Of a DNA stretch of 48,937 bases, positions 35,291 to 42,960 are shown piece after piece. The notes beneath the pieces are model-generated. The model was not told where the DNA came from. It ran no database searches and saw nothing but the letters and a program-made list of their open reading frames with translations. A program made the translations under genes and the position numbers. Source of the DNA: Hyphomicrobiales bacterium (lineage in GTDB: Bacteria > Pseudomonadota > Alphaproteobacteria > Rhizobiales > Beijerinckiaceae). The stretch is taken from the NCBI GenBank assembly GCA_026400535.1, contig JAPLOU010000020.1, forward strand, positions 1 to 48,937. Direction: 5' to 3'. How positions within the stretch are numbered: position 1 is the first letter of the stretch; each line of letters begins with the position of its first letter.

Positions 35291-35853
35291 CAGCCGCCAA
35301 ACTGTTGCGCACGATCAGGCTTGATCCCTCCGACAGCTTCGTCTTCGCCAGGGCGGCGGAGCCGGGGGAATGGGCGGTTCCGGGCAGCTTCCTGTTCGTC
35401 GATGCCGATGTCGCGGCGATGGCTCCAAAGGAGCGCACCGCCTTCCGCTCCGGCTTTCTGGGTGTTTCGTCCTTCGGCTGGTCGACGCTGGCGATCGTCA
35501 CGCCCGTGACCGAGGCCGAGCGCGAGGAGCTTCTGACGACCCTTGCCAACCGGCTGATGCGGGATCTCGGCGCACCGGACATCGAATCGGCCCGCCACGC
35601 CGCCGCCGAGGAGATCGCCTTTGCCGCCTCCTTGTGCGATCACCCGGCCCAGACCCTGGTGGCGGTGCATCGCAGCGTCGAGGATGGTGAACTGCGCGAG
35701 CGGTTCCGCACGCTGGTTCCGCGTGCAGAGGCGCTCGGACCGGAAGCGGTCAAGGGCGGTTTCCGCGCCTTCGATTTCTTCGAGGTCGACGGCGAGGACG
35801 AGACGCCGGCGGACGAGGTCGACCTCGTCGCCTTGATGAAGGACAAGGCCTGA
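35287..35853 (+). CDS. Formate dehydrogenase island protein, unknown (DUF6505-like)
   Basis: An acidic 188-aa cytoplasmic protein without signal or membrane segment. It begins at GTG 35287 inside a GTGA overlap with the gene before. Recognisable stretches are IRLDPSDSFVFARAAEPGEW and AFRSGFLGVSSFGWSTL. I recall this type as DUF6505, found only beside formate dehydrogenase genes, but I cannot verify the number here. It ends in a TGATG overlap with the next gene. Biochemical function unknown; presumed assembly factor. Confidence 0.75.
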   Translation: MTAAKLLRTIRLDPSDSFVFARAAEPGEWAVPGSFLFVDADVAAMAPKERTAFRSGFLGVSSFGWSTLAIVTPVTEAEREELLTTLANRLMRDLGAPDIESARHAAAEEIAFAASLCDHPAQTLVAVHRSVEDGELRERFRTLVPRAEALGPEAVKGGFRAFDFFEVDGEDETPADEVDLVALMKDKA

Positions 35854-36857
35854 TGGGCAAGCATTTCTGGGCCTCTTCCGGCCATGTCCTGCTGGAGCAC
35901 AACGCCGCCGGCGGGCTGGTCGTGACCGACGAGTACCTGAAGGCCTATCTGGCCCGCAAGGAACTGATCCCGCCTGACGATGCCTGCGACGCCGAGCGGG
36001 CCTTGCACGCAAGGCTTCTGGACGATCCGCGCGCGCCGGTGTCCGGGGCCGAGATCGCCGCGCTGGCTGACGCCGACGCCCGCGAGAACTGGCAGTTCAT
36101 GGTTCAGTTCCGGGACCGGCTGGTCACAGCCCCGACCCTTGAAGCGGCCTACACGGCGCTGGTTCGGAACGGCTGGAAGGGCGTGCCGCCGCTGTTCATG
36201 CTGCAGATGGCCCATGTCATCCTGCGCAACGCCCTCGATGCCTGCGATGATCCCTTCGTGGTGCGCGCCGCCGAATGCCTCTACCGCTCCCAGCGCGTGA
36301 CCGTCCAGGACGGTACGATCCTGCTGGCCGACAGCGACATTGTCGAGCTTGCGGAAGAGGAACGCCACGCCTCGCCGCTGCTGTCGATGATGGGCGAAGC
36401 GGCCGCCAAGAGGCTTGATGTGCTGAAGCCGGCGAATGCCGACGGTTACTGGCAGCGCTCGGATGCGTTCGATATGGTACTGGATCTTGGCGGCGCCCCC
36501 GCCGGGAGGGCTGCATTGGCCGAAGCGTTCCAGATCTGGATCGCGCATCTGCACGGTCTGTCCGTGACGGTCCAGCCGTTGGACAGGATCGAAGACGGCG
36601 ACTGGCGCTGGTTCGTCGGCCTCGACAGCGACGCGACCCGGATCGGCAACGCGCTGTGGAGCGGCAAGGCCGTTCCGCCCGACCTGATGGCCCGCGTCAT
36701 CGGCCTGTTCCGGATGACGATCCATGACGAGGACCGCGTCAGCCCCGAAGCGCGCGGCAAGCCCGTCTATCTGCTGATGGCCATGACCGAGGACCGGCAC
36801 CTGCGGCTGAAGCCGCACAACCTTGTCACCGGCCTGCCCCTTCTGGCGACCAATTGA
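35853..36857 (+). CDS. Formate dehydrogenase island protein, unknown (DUF6352-like)
   Basis: A 334-aa soluble protein starting MGKHFWASSGHVLLEHN. No cofactor motif is obvious. It contains helical stretches, with VTDEYLKAYLARKELIPPDDAC near the start and DGDWRWFVGLDSDATRIGNAL in the last third. I recall this type as DUF6352, always accompanying DUF3305/DUF3306 and formate dehydrogenase in Hyphomicrobiales. It is coupled to the previous gene by a one-base overlap and followed by DUF3305 after 10 bases. Function unknown. Confidence 0.75.
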   Translation: MGKHFWASSGHVLLEHNAAGGLVVTDEYLKAYLARKELIPPDDACDAERALHARLLDDPRAPVSGAEIAALADADARENWQFMVQFRDRLVTAPTLEAAYTALVRNGWKGVPPLFMLQMAHVILRNALDACDDPFVVRAAECLYRSQRVTVQDGTILLADSDIVELAEEERHASPLLSMMGEAAAKRLDVLKPANADGYWQRSDAFDMVLDLGGAPAGRAALAEAFQIWIAHLHGLSVTVQPLDRIEDGDWRWFVGLDSDATRIGNALWSGKAVPPDLMARVIGLFRMTIHDEDRVSPEARGKPVYLLMAMTEDRHLRLKPHNLVTGLPLLATN

Positions 36858-36867
36858 GGAGCAGGCC

Positions 36868-37386
36868 ATGCCGATTGCCTATCTGACCGTCGGCGTGGTG
36901 GTGGAGCGTCGCGAATCCGACAGCCCATGGATCGACCATGCCTTCAAGCCGGTGGCGGTGCTGCCCGACGCGCCCGACGTGCCGCCGTGGACATCACTGG
37001 GCAAGGACGGGCGGACGGAGCGGTTCTATGCCGGACCGGCGACGCTGAGCCTGTTCTCGTCCGACACCGGACAACTGATCGAGAACTTCGTCTCTGGCCA
37101 TGGGCAGCTCTGGGTCTCGATTCGTCCAACCGGAATGGACCCGCCGGTCGAGGTGGTCGGCGTCACCGCCGATCCGTCCGAGGGCGAGGGCTATCTCGAA
37201 GGCATGGGCGACGTGGTCGAGCCCGTAGCGATGCCGCAGCACATTTCCGATCATGTGCTGGCCTTCTACAAGACCCACCACGTCGAGCGGCCCTTCATCA
37301 AGCGCCAGCGCGACAAGGCCAGGACCGATGTGTTTGGCATCCGCCCCGGCGGGAAGACACAAGGCAGCCAGGGGGGCACCTCATGA
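36868..37386 (+). CDS. DUF3305 family protein
   Basis: A 172-aa cytoplasmic protein. The start at 36868 has GAGGAG upstream and gives the family N-terminus MPIAYLTVGVVVERRESDSPW, then FKPVAVLPDAPDVPPWTSLG. The C-terminal half includes VVEPVAMPQHISDHVLAFY. Family members occur next to DUF3306 and formate dehydrogenase genes and are thought to serve enzyme maturation; no biochemical role is established. It overlaps DUF3306 in ATGA. Confidence 0.88.
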   Translation: MPIAYLTVGVVVERRESDSPWIDHAFKPVAVLPDAPDVPPWTSLGKDGRTERFYAGPATLSLFSSDTGQLIENFVSGHGQLWVSIRPTGMDPPVEVVGVTADPSEGEGYLEGMGDVVEPVAMPQHISDHVLAFYKTHHVERPFIKRQRDKARTDVFGIRPGGKTQGSQGGTS

Positions 37387-38156
37387 GCACTGAAGGCGCC
37401 GATGACCGCGACGAAGGCTTCCTGAGCCGCTGGTCGCGCCGCAAACGGGATATCATGGTGGCTCCGCCCGCGCCGGCGCCGGTTCAGGCCGAGCCCGTGC
37501 CGGAGGCTGGCGCTGACGATCGTCCGAAGGATCCCGAGACCGGCGAGATCATCGATCAGGACCTCGTCGGCTCGCTGCCAGACATCGCCACGCTGCAGCC
37601 CGGCGCCGACCTCTCCGCTTTCATGCGCAAGGGCGTTCCGGAGGCGTTGCGACGACAGGCGCTGCGCGCGCTCTGGTCAGCCGACCCGGCCATCCGCGAC
37701 TTCGTCTCGCCGGCTCTGGACTACGCCTACGACTACAATGCGCCCGGCGGCGCGCCGGGCTATGGCCCTCTCACCGAATCCGATATCGCCCAGGCAAAAG
37801 AGTTTCTGGCGAGCGTCTTCAGTGATCCGAAAAGCGCATACTCACGGTCGGCCGATGTCATTCCGCCGGAGCACGGCGACGTTCTGCCGCAGCATGACCC
37901 ACCACAACCTGACATCTTGCCCAGCGCTGTCCGCCGCACGGATGTTGCGACGCACAATCACCCTGAGACTGATGCGGGGACACGCCCTGCAAACGGAGCG
38001 TCACAGCTCGAAAACACCCCGGATTCGCCACAATCGGCGATGCCGCCGATTGTGCGGCGCAACATCAATGACCTCGCCGTGGATCCGCTTTCGACCGAGA
38101 ATCAGGCACTTCAGACCATGAAACGGCGACGCGGCGGCGGCGCGACACCGGTTTAA
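37383..38156 (+). CDS. DUF3306 family protein
   Basis: A 257-aa protein. The family core is FLSRWSRRKRDI near the N-terminus, then DLSAFMRKGVPEALRRQALRALW and DYAYDYN. The last 100 residues are low-complexity and hydrophilic and end in a basic KRRRGGG tail. This tail could bind nucleic acid or membrane lipids (inference). It is the last gene of the coupled accessory run. A 119-base gap with a promoter-like dyad follows. Confidence 0.88.
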   Translation: MSTEGADDRDEGFLSRWSRRKRDIMVAPPAPAPVQAEPVPEAGADDRPKDPETGEIIDQDLVGSLPDIATLQPGADLSAFMRKGVPEALRRQALRALWSADPAIRDFVSPALDYAYDYNAPGGAPGYGPLTESDIAQAKEFLASVFSDPKSAYSRSADVIPPEHGDVLPQHDPPQPDILPSAVRRTDVATHNHPETDAGTRPANGASQLENTPDSPQSAMPPIVRRNINDLAVDPLSTENQALQTMKRRRGGGATPV

Positions 38157-38181
38157 ACGGTTCAGAGGTCTGTCTGGCCTG

Positions 38182-38211
38182 TTGCAAAGTGGTGTGATAA
38201 GGGATCATTAT
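38182..38211 (+). promoter_or_regulatory. Candidate promoter for the HTH-TorD/fdh transcript
   Basis: TTGCAA (38182-38187) and CATTAT (38206-38211), 18 bases apart, resemble -35 and -10 elements. The pair lies about 65 bases upstream of the HTH-TorD start and is overlapped by the dyad at 38188-38220. The match is moderate; the placement is what makes it credible. Confidence 0.4.
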
Positions 38212-38220
38212 CACTGCACT
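38188..38220. promoter_or_regulatory. 33-bp dyad, candidate operator of HTH-TorD
   Basis: Arms GTGATAA (38194-38200) and TTATCAC (38208-38214) are perfect complements around a 7-base centre. After a two-base mismatch on each side, the outer arms AGTG (38188-38191) and CACT (38217-38220) pair again. No T-run follows, so it is not a terminator. It covers the spacer and -10 of the candidate promoter and lies 55 bases before a gene encoding a helix-turn-helix domain. This is the arrangement expected of an autoregulatory repressor site. Confidence 0.6.
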
Positions 38221-38275
38221 GCCTATGGCGGCATCAAGACTGCCAAGTCGACCAAAAATCGAGGAACGCCCCCTG

Positions 38276-39052
38276 ATGAGGGATCCCGGACTGGACAAGG
38301 CCATCGAAGCAGCGGGCGGCGTGCGGGCGCTGTCGCGTGCCCTCGGCGTTTCGCAGCCGGCTATTTCCGCGTGGAAGCGGGTGCCAGCGGACCGGGTCGT
38401 GGCGGTTGAACTGGCAACCCGCGTTCCGCGCGCGACGCTGCGTCCCGACCTTTATGTCGACATGCCCGCTGAATCTGACATCGCGCCGGAAGATGCAGCC
38501 CGCGCCGATGAATACGCCTTGCTTGGCGCGCTGCTCTGGCGGGCGCCGACGGCCGAAGTCCTCGCGCAGCTCGCGACGCTCAAGGGTGACGCCTCGGAGC
38601 TTGGCGCGGCGCATCTGATGCTCGCCGACGTCGCGGCCCGGAGCGATGCGGCGCAGCTGCAGCGTGAATTCTTCGACCTGTTCATCGGCGTCGGGCGCGG
38701 CGAGATCCTCGCCTATGCCTCATTCTACCGCACCGGCTTCCTGAACGAGCGGCCGCTGGCTGACGTCAGACGCGACATGGAAGCCCTGGGCCTGGCGCGC
38801 GAGGAGCGCGTCGGCGAGCCGGAAGATCATGCCGCGATCCTGTTCGACGTCATGCGTGGACTGATCATGGGCGAGTTCGCGGCTGACGGCATTGGCGACC
38901 GCGTCTTCTTCGAGCGGCACCTGAGGCCATGGGTCTCGCGCCTGTTCCTCGATCTGGAAATGAGCCAGACCTCCGAATTGTATCGCACGGTTGGCCTGAT
39001 CGGCCGGCTGTTCATGGATATCGAAGCCAGCGCCCTGGCGCTGGCGGCCTGA
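38276..39052 (+). CDS. TorD-family chaperone with N-terminal Cro/YdaS-type HTH domain
   Basis: A 258-aa fusion. Residues about 5-60 form a compact helix-turn-helix domain of the YdaS/Cro type: LDKAIEAAGGVRALSRALG, VSQPAISAWKRVPADRV, and the family end LRPDLY. Residues about 76-252 are a TorD/DmsD chaperone with EFFDLFIGVGRGEILAYAS, FYRTGFLNERPLADVRRD and EPEDHAAILFDVM. Such chaperones bind Tat signal peptides and guard the apoenzyme until the Mo cofactor is in. It immediately precedes the Tat mini-protein and fdhA. The ATG at 38276 has GAGG 11 bases upstream and follows the candidate promoter; ATG 38225 has none. An enzyme-state-sensing regulator is inferred. Confidence 0.88.
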   Translation: MRDPGLDKAIEAAGGVRALSRALGVSQPAISAWKRVPADRVVAVELATRVPRATLRPDLYVDMPAESDIAPEDAARADEYALLGALLWRAPTAEVLAQLATLKGDASELGAAHLMLADVAARSDAAQLQREFFDLFIGVGRGEILAYASFYRTGFLNERPLADVRRDMEALGLAREERVGEPEDHAAILFDVMRGLIMGEFAADGIGDRVFFERHLRPWVSRLFLDLEMSQTSELYRTVGLIGRLFMDIEASALALAA

Positions 39053-39081
39053 CATTGTGGACTTGGGAAAGGACATCGATC

Positions 39082-39285
39082 ATGTCTGAGATGAAAAACA
39101 AACAGTCGCTCGACCGGCGCGGCTTCCTGAAGGTGGCGAGCCTCGGCAGCGCGGCAGCTGCCGCCTCTGTCGCGCCCGGCATCGTTACCCCAGCGCAGGC
39201 CTACAATCCAGGCAAAGAAGAGACGAAGGGCCGTTATCGCGAGACGGACCACGTCAAGGCCTTTTACCGCACCAACAGCTACTGA
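39082..39285 (+). CDS. Formate dehydrogenase region Tat-signal mini-protein
   Basis: A 67-aa protein with a twin-arginine signal, SLDRRGFLKVAS, a hydrophobic Ala-rich core and an AQA cleavage site. Only about 27 mature residues remain (YNPGKEETKGRYRETDHVKA and a short end). It corresponds to the small 'formate dehydrogenase region TAT target' family (TIGR02811), found just before the catalytic subunit. It has GGAAAGGAC upstream and lies 10 bases before fdhA. Its role is unproven; a small structural or assembly subunit exported with FdhA is likely. Confidence 0.9.
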   Translation: MSEMKNKQSLDRRGFLKVASLGSAAAAASVAPGIVTPAQAYNPGKEETKGRYRETDHVKAFYRTNSY

Positions 39286-39295
39286 GGGACGCGCC

Positions 39296-42277
39296 ATGTT
39301 GATCAAACGCAAGAGCGCCGACGTCACGCGCGGCAAGCTGCAGGCAGCCCTTGGCGGCCTCTCATCCGGCGTGATGGACCGCCGCTCCTTCCTGCGCCGC
39401 TCCGGCTCCGGCCTCGTGGCCGGCGGCGTCGCCCTGGCAGGCGGCCTGCAGATCGGCGCGGTCCGCAAGGCCGAGGCTGCCGGCATGGGCCCTGCCACCG
39501 GCACCAAGGTGGTGAAGAACATCTGCACCCATTGCTCGGTCGGCTGCACGGTCAAGGCCGAGGTCGCCAACGGCGTCTGGGTTGGTCAGGAGCCGGCCTG
39601 GGAAAGTCCGATCAACCGGGGCACGCATTGTGCCAAGGGTGCGTCGGTGCGCGAACTCGTCCACGGCGACCGCCGCATCAAGTACCCGATGAAGCTCGTG
39701 GATGGCCAGTGGACCCGCATCAGCTGGGATCAGGCCATCAGCGAGATCGGCGACAAGATGATGGACATCCGCGCCAAGTCCGGCGCCGACGCCGCCTACC
39801 TGCTCGGGTCCGCGAAGTTCTCGAACGAAGGCGCCTATCTGTTCCGCAAGTTTGCGGCCTTCTGGGGCACCAACAACGTCGACCATCAGGCCCGCATCTG
39901 CCACTCCACCACCGTGGCCGGCGTCGCCAACACCTGGGGCTATGGCGCCCAGACCAACTCGTACAACGACATCCGCAACTCCAAGACCGTCATCGTGATG
40001 GGCTCGAACGCGGCCGAGGCGCACCCGGTCTCGATGCAGCACGTGCTGAGCGGCAAGGAGATCAACCGTGCCAACGTGATCGTGTTCGATCCGCGCATGA
40101 CCCGCACCGCGGCCCATGCGACCGAGTATGTCCGCATCCGTTCCGGCACCGACATCGCCGTGATCTGGGGCATGATGTGGCACATCTTCAAGAATGGCTG
40201 GGAAGACAAGGACTTCATCAAGTCCCGCGTCTACGGCATGGAGACCGTCCTGAAGGAGGTCGAGAAATACGATCCCAAGACCGTTGAAGAGATCACGGGC
40301 GTCCCCGAGGCGCAGTTGAAGCGCGCCGCCGAGACCTTTGCCAAGATCAAGCCTGCCACCTTCATCTGGTGCATGGGCGTGACCCAGCATACGGTCGGCA
40401 CCGCGAACGTCCGCGCCATCTGCAATCTGTTGCTCGCGACCGGCAATGTCGGCTCGGACGGCAGCGGCGCCAACATCTTCCGCGGCCACTGCAACGTGCA
40501 GGGCGCGACGGACATGGGCCTCGATGTGGGCAACCTGCCACTCTACTACGGTCTGGTCGAAGGCGCGTGGCGGCACTGGGCCCGCGTCTGGGATGTCTCC
40601 TACGACTATCTGCAGAGCCGCTTCGACGAGGTTCCGGCCAAGGGCGGCCGCCCGGCGCGGCCGCGCAAGGCCAACATGGAGCTGTCCGGCCATACCTCGA
40701 CGCGCTGGTTCGACGCAGCGATGCTGCCGAGCGAGCAGGTCGACCAGCGCGACAACCTCAAGGCAATGATCGTGTTCGGCCATGGCGGCAACACCATTCC
40801 GCGCGTGCCGGATGCCGTGAAGGGCCTCGAGAAGCTCGAATTGCTCGTGGTGGCCGATCCGCATCCGACCAACTTCGTGTCGCTCGCCCAGCGCAAGAAC
40901 GGCACCTATCTGCTGCCGATCTGCACACAGTTCGAGTGCGACGGCTCGCGCACCTGTTCCAACCGCTCGATCCAGTGGGGTGAGAAGGTCGTCGATCCGA
41001 TCTTCGAATCGGCCAATGACTACTGGGTGATCTACAAGCTGGCCCAGAAGCTCGGTTTTGCCGGCGATATGTTCAAAAACATCACCCTGGTGAAGGGCAA
41101 GTACGGTGACGAGCCGCAGCCTGAGTCCGTGCTGCGCGAAATCAACCGCGGCGGCTGGTCGACGGGCTACACCGGCCAGTCCCCGGAACGCCTCAAGCTG
41201 CACATGGCCAACCAGGACAAGTTCGACATCGTGTCCTTGCGCGGTGCCAAGGGCTCCCCGGTGGAGAACGACTTTTACGGCCTGCCATGGCCATGCTGGG
41301 GCACGCCCGAGCAGAAGCATCCGGGCACCCATGTGCTCTATGATACCTCGCTGGAGCCGAAGAACGGCGGTGGCGCCTTCCGTCCACGCTTCGGCGTGGA
41401 GCGCGAGGAAACCCTGCCGGGCGGTGCCAAGCGCACGGTGACCTTGCTGGCCGAAGGGTCCTATCCCAAGGGATCGGAAATCCGTGACGGCTATCCCGAG
41501 TTCACGATGGGTATCCTGAAGCGGCTCGGCTGGGACAAGGATTTGACCCCGGCGGAGGCAGCCACGATCGCCTGGATCGGCGGCAACAACATCGATGCCG
41601 TCAGCTGGGCCAACGACCTGTCCGGCGGCATCCAGCGCGTGACGCTTGCCCATGGTTGCGTGCCCTTCGGCAACGGCAAGGCCCGCGCCGAGGCGTGGAA
41701 CCTGCCCGATCCGGTGCCAACCCATCGCGAACCGATCTACTCGCCGAGGCCCGACCTCGTCGCCAAGTGGCCGGCGCGTCCGGACGAGCGCACGCTGCGC
41801 ATTCCAAACCTGCACACCACCTTCCAGAAGGCGGCTGTGGAAAAGGGCGTGGCCAAGGCCTTCCCGATCATCCTCACCTCCGGGCGACTGGTGGAATATG
41901 AGGGTGGCGGCGAAGAAACCCGCTCGAACAAGTGGCTGGCGGAATTGCAGCAGGACATGTTCGTCGAGATCAACCCGGCTGATGCAGCCGAACGCGGCGT
42001 CAAGGACGGCCAGTTCGTCTGGGTCTCGGGGCCCGAGAACAACAGCCGGGCGCGCGTCAAGGCGCTCGTCACCGAACGCGTCGGCAAGGGCGTCGCCTTC
42101 ATGCCGTTCCACTTCGGTGGCTGGTACCAGGGCGTCGACCAGCGCGGCAACTATCCGAAGGGCACCGACCCCATCGTTCTGGGCGAAAGCGTCAACACGG
42201 TCACCACCTATGGATACGATCCGGTCACGGCCATGCATGAAGGCAAGGTCACGCTGGTTCAGATCGCAGCGGTCTGA
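39296..42277 (+). CDS. fdhA: Formate dehydrogenase catalytic subunit, Tat-exported
   Basis: A 993-aa molybdopterin (bis-MGD) oxidoreductase that oxidises formate to CO2 in the periplasm. The N-terminus has a twin-arginine signal, MDRRSFLRRSGSG. One [4Fe-4S] cluster is bound by Cys77, Cys80, Cys84 and Cys112 (CTHCSVGC and HCAKG). The Mo ligand is Cys202 in DHQARICHSTTVAG, so this is a cysteine, not selenocysteine, enzyme. The pterin-binding blocks GSNAAEAHPVSMQHVLSG, NIFRGHCNVQGATDMG and MPFHFGGWYQGVD follow. It heads the fdhABC structural genes; dedicated chaperone, sulfurtransferase and cofactor genes are all in this window. Confidence 0.97.
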   Translation: MLIKRKSADVTRGKLQAALGGLSSGVMDRRSFLRRSGSGLVAGGVALAGGLQIGAVRKAEAAGMGPATGTKVVKNICTHCSVGCTVKAEVANGVWVGQEPAWESPINRGTHCAKGASVRELVHGDRRIKYPMKLVDGQWTRISWDQAISEIGDKMMDIRAKSGADAAYLLGSAKFSNEGAYLFRKFAAFWGTNNVDHQARICHSTTVAGVANTWGYGAQTNSYNDIRNSKTVIVMGSNAAEAHPVSMQHVLSGKEINRANVIVFDPRMTRTAAHATEYVRIRSGTDIAVIWGMMWHIFKNGWEDKDFIKSRVYGMETVLKEVEKYDPKTVEEITGVPEAQLKRAAETFAKIKPATFIWCMGVTQHTVGTANVRAICNLLLATGNVGSDGSGANIFRGHCNVQGATDMGLDVGNLPLYYGLVEGAWRHWARVWDVSYDYLQSRFDEVPAKGGRPARPRKANMELSGHTSTRWFDAAMLPSEQVDQRDNLKAMIVFGHGGNTIPRVPDAVKGLEKLELLVVADPHPTNFVSLAQRKNGTYLLPICTQFECDGSRTCSNRSIQWGEKVVDPIFESANDYWVIYKLAQKLGFAGDMFKNITLVKGKYGDEPQPESVLREINRGGWSTGYTGQSPERLKLHMANQDKFDIVSLRGAKGSPVENDFYGLPWPCWGTPEQKHPGTHVLYDTSLEPKNGGGAFRPRFGVEREETLPGGAKRTVTLLAEGSYPKGSEIRDGYPEFTMGILKRLGWDKDLTPAEAATIAWIGGNNIDAVSWANDLSGGIQRVTLAHGCVPFGNGKARAEAWNLPDPVPTHREPIYSPRPDLVAKWPARPDERTLRIPNLHTTFQKAAVEKGVAKAFPIILTSGRLVEYEGGGEETRSNKWLAELQQDMFVEINPADAAERGVKDGQFVWVSGPENNSRARVKALVTERVGKGVAFMPFHFGGWYQGVDQRGNYPKGTDPIVLGESVNTVTTYGYDPVTAMHEGKVTLVQIAAV

Positions 42278-42292
42278 AGGAGGATATGAATC

Positions 42293-42889
42293 ATGGCTCG
42301 CATGAAATTTCTGTGTGACGCAGACCGCTGTATCGAGTGCAATGCCTGCGTCACGGCCTGCAAGAACGAGAACGAGGTACCATGGGGCATCAATCGGCGC
42401 CGTGTCGTCACCATTAATGACGGCAAACCCGGCGAACGCTCGATCTCGATGGCCTGCATGCACTGTACGGATGCGCCCTGCGCCGCTGTCTGCCCGGTTG
42501 ACTGCTTCTATGTGACGGTCGACAAGGTCGTGCTGCACTCCAAGGACCTGTGCATCGGTTGCGGCTACTGCTTCTACGCCTGCCCGTTCGGGGCTCCGCA
42601 GTACCCGAAGGTCGGCAACTTCGGCTCGCGCGGCAAAATGGACAAGTGCACCTTCTGCGCCGGCGGCCCGGAGGCGGACCTCTCGCCCGCCGAATTCCAG
42701 AAGTACGGCTCGAACCGTCTCGCCGAAGGCAAACTGCCGCTGTGCGCCGAGATGTGCTCGACCAAGTCGCTGCTGGCCGGTGATGGCGACATCATCGCCA
42801 AGATCTACAAGGAGCGGGTCGTCAAGCGCGGCTACGGCTCTGGCGCCTGGGGCTGGAAGACAGCCTACAAGGAAACCGTCGCCATCTGA
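42293..42889 (+). CDS. fdhB: Formate dehydrogenase iron-sulfur subunit
   Basis: A 198-aa electron-transfer subunit carrying four cysteine motifs: CDADRCIECNACVTACKNEN, CMHCTDAPCAAVCPVDC, CIGCGYCFYACPFGAPQYP and CTFC with a later CAEMCST. These bind four [4Fe-4S] clusters that link FdhA to the cytochrome. No signal peptide or C-terminal anchor is present, so it is probably carried out by the FdhA Tat signal. It has a perfect AAGGAGG ribosome site and lies 15 bases after fdhA. Confidence 0.96.
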   Translation: MARMKFLCDADRCIECNACVTACKNENEVPWGINRRRVVTINDGKPGERSISMACMHCTDAPCAAVCPVDCFYVTVDKVVLHSKDLCIGCGYCFYACPFGAPQYPKVGNFGSRGKMDKCTFCAGGPEADLSPAEFQKYGSNRLAEGKLPLCAEMCSTKSLLAGDGDIIAKIYKERVVKRGYGSGAWGWKTAYKETVAI

Positions 42890-42898
42890 CGCGATGGA

Positions 42899-42923
42899 GG
42901 CCGCAAGCCTGCTTGCGGCCTTT
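42899..42923 (+). terminator. Hairpin between fdhB and fdhC
   Basis: GGCCGCAAG and CTTGCGGCC form a perfect 9-bp stem with a CCTG loop, followed by TTTCGCCCTTT. It lies 10 bases after the fdhB stop. The U-tract is short, so it may be a partial terminator or an RNA-processing barrier that lowers fdhC relative to fdhA and fdhB. Confidence 0.6.
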
Positions 42924-42960
42924 CGCCCTTTCCCAAAGTCACAGTTTCAGGAGGGACACT

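Noticed and set aside
39362..42538. A 1058-codon open frame on the minus strand opposite fdhA and fdhB
   Set aside because: It mirrors the codon structure of fdhA in G+C-rich DNA, and its product is His/Asp/Arg/Val-rich without any domain. fdhA on the plus strand is unmistakable.
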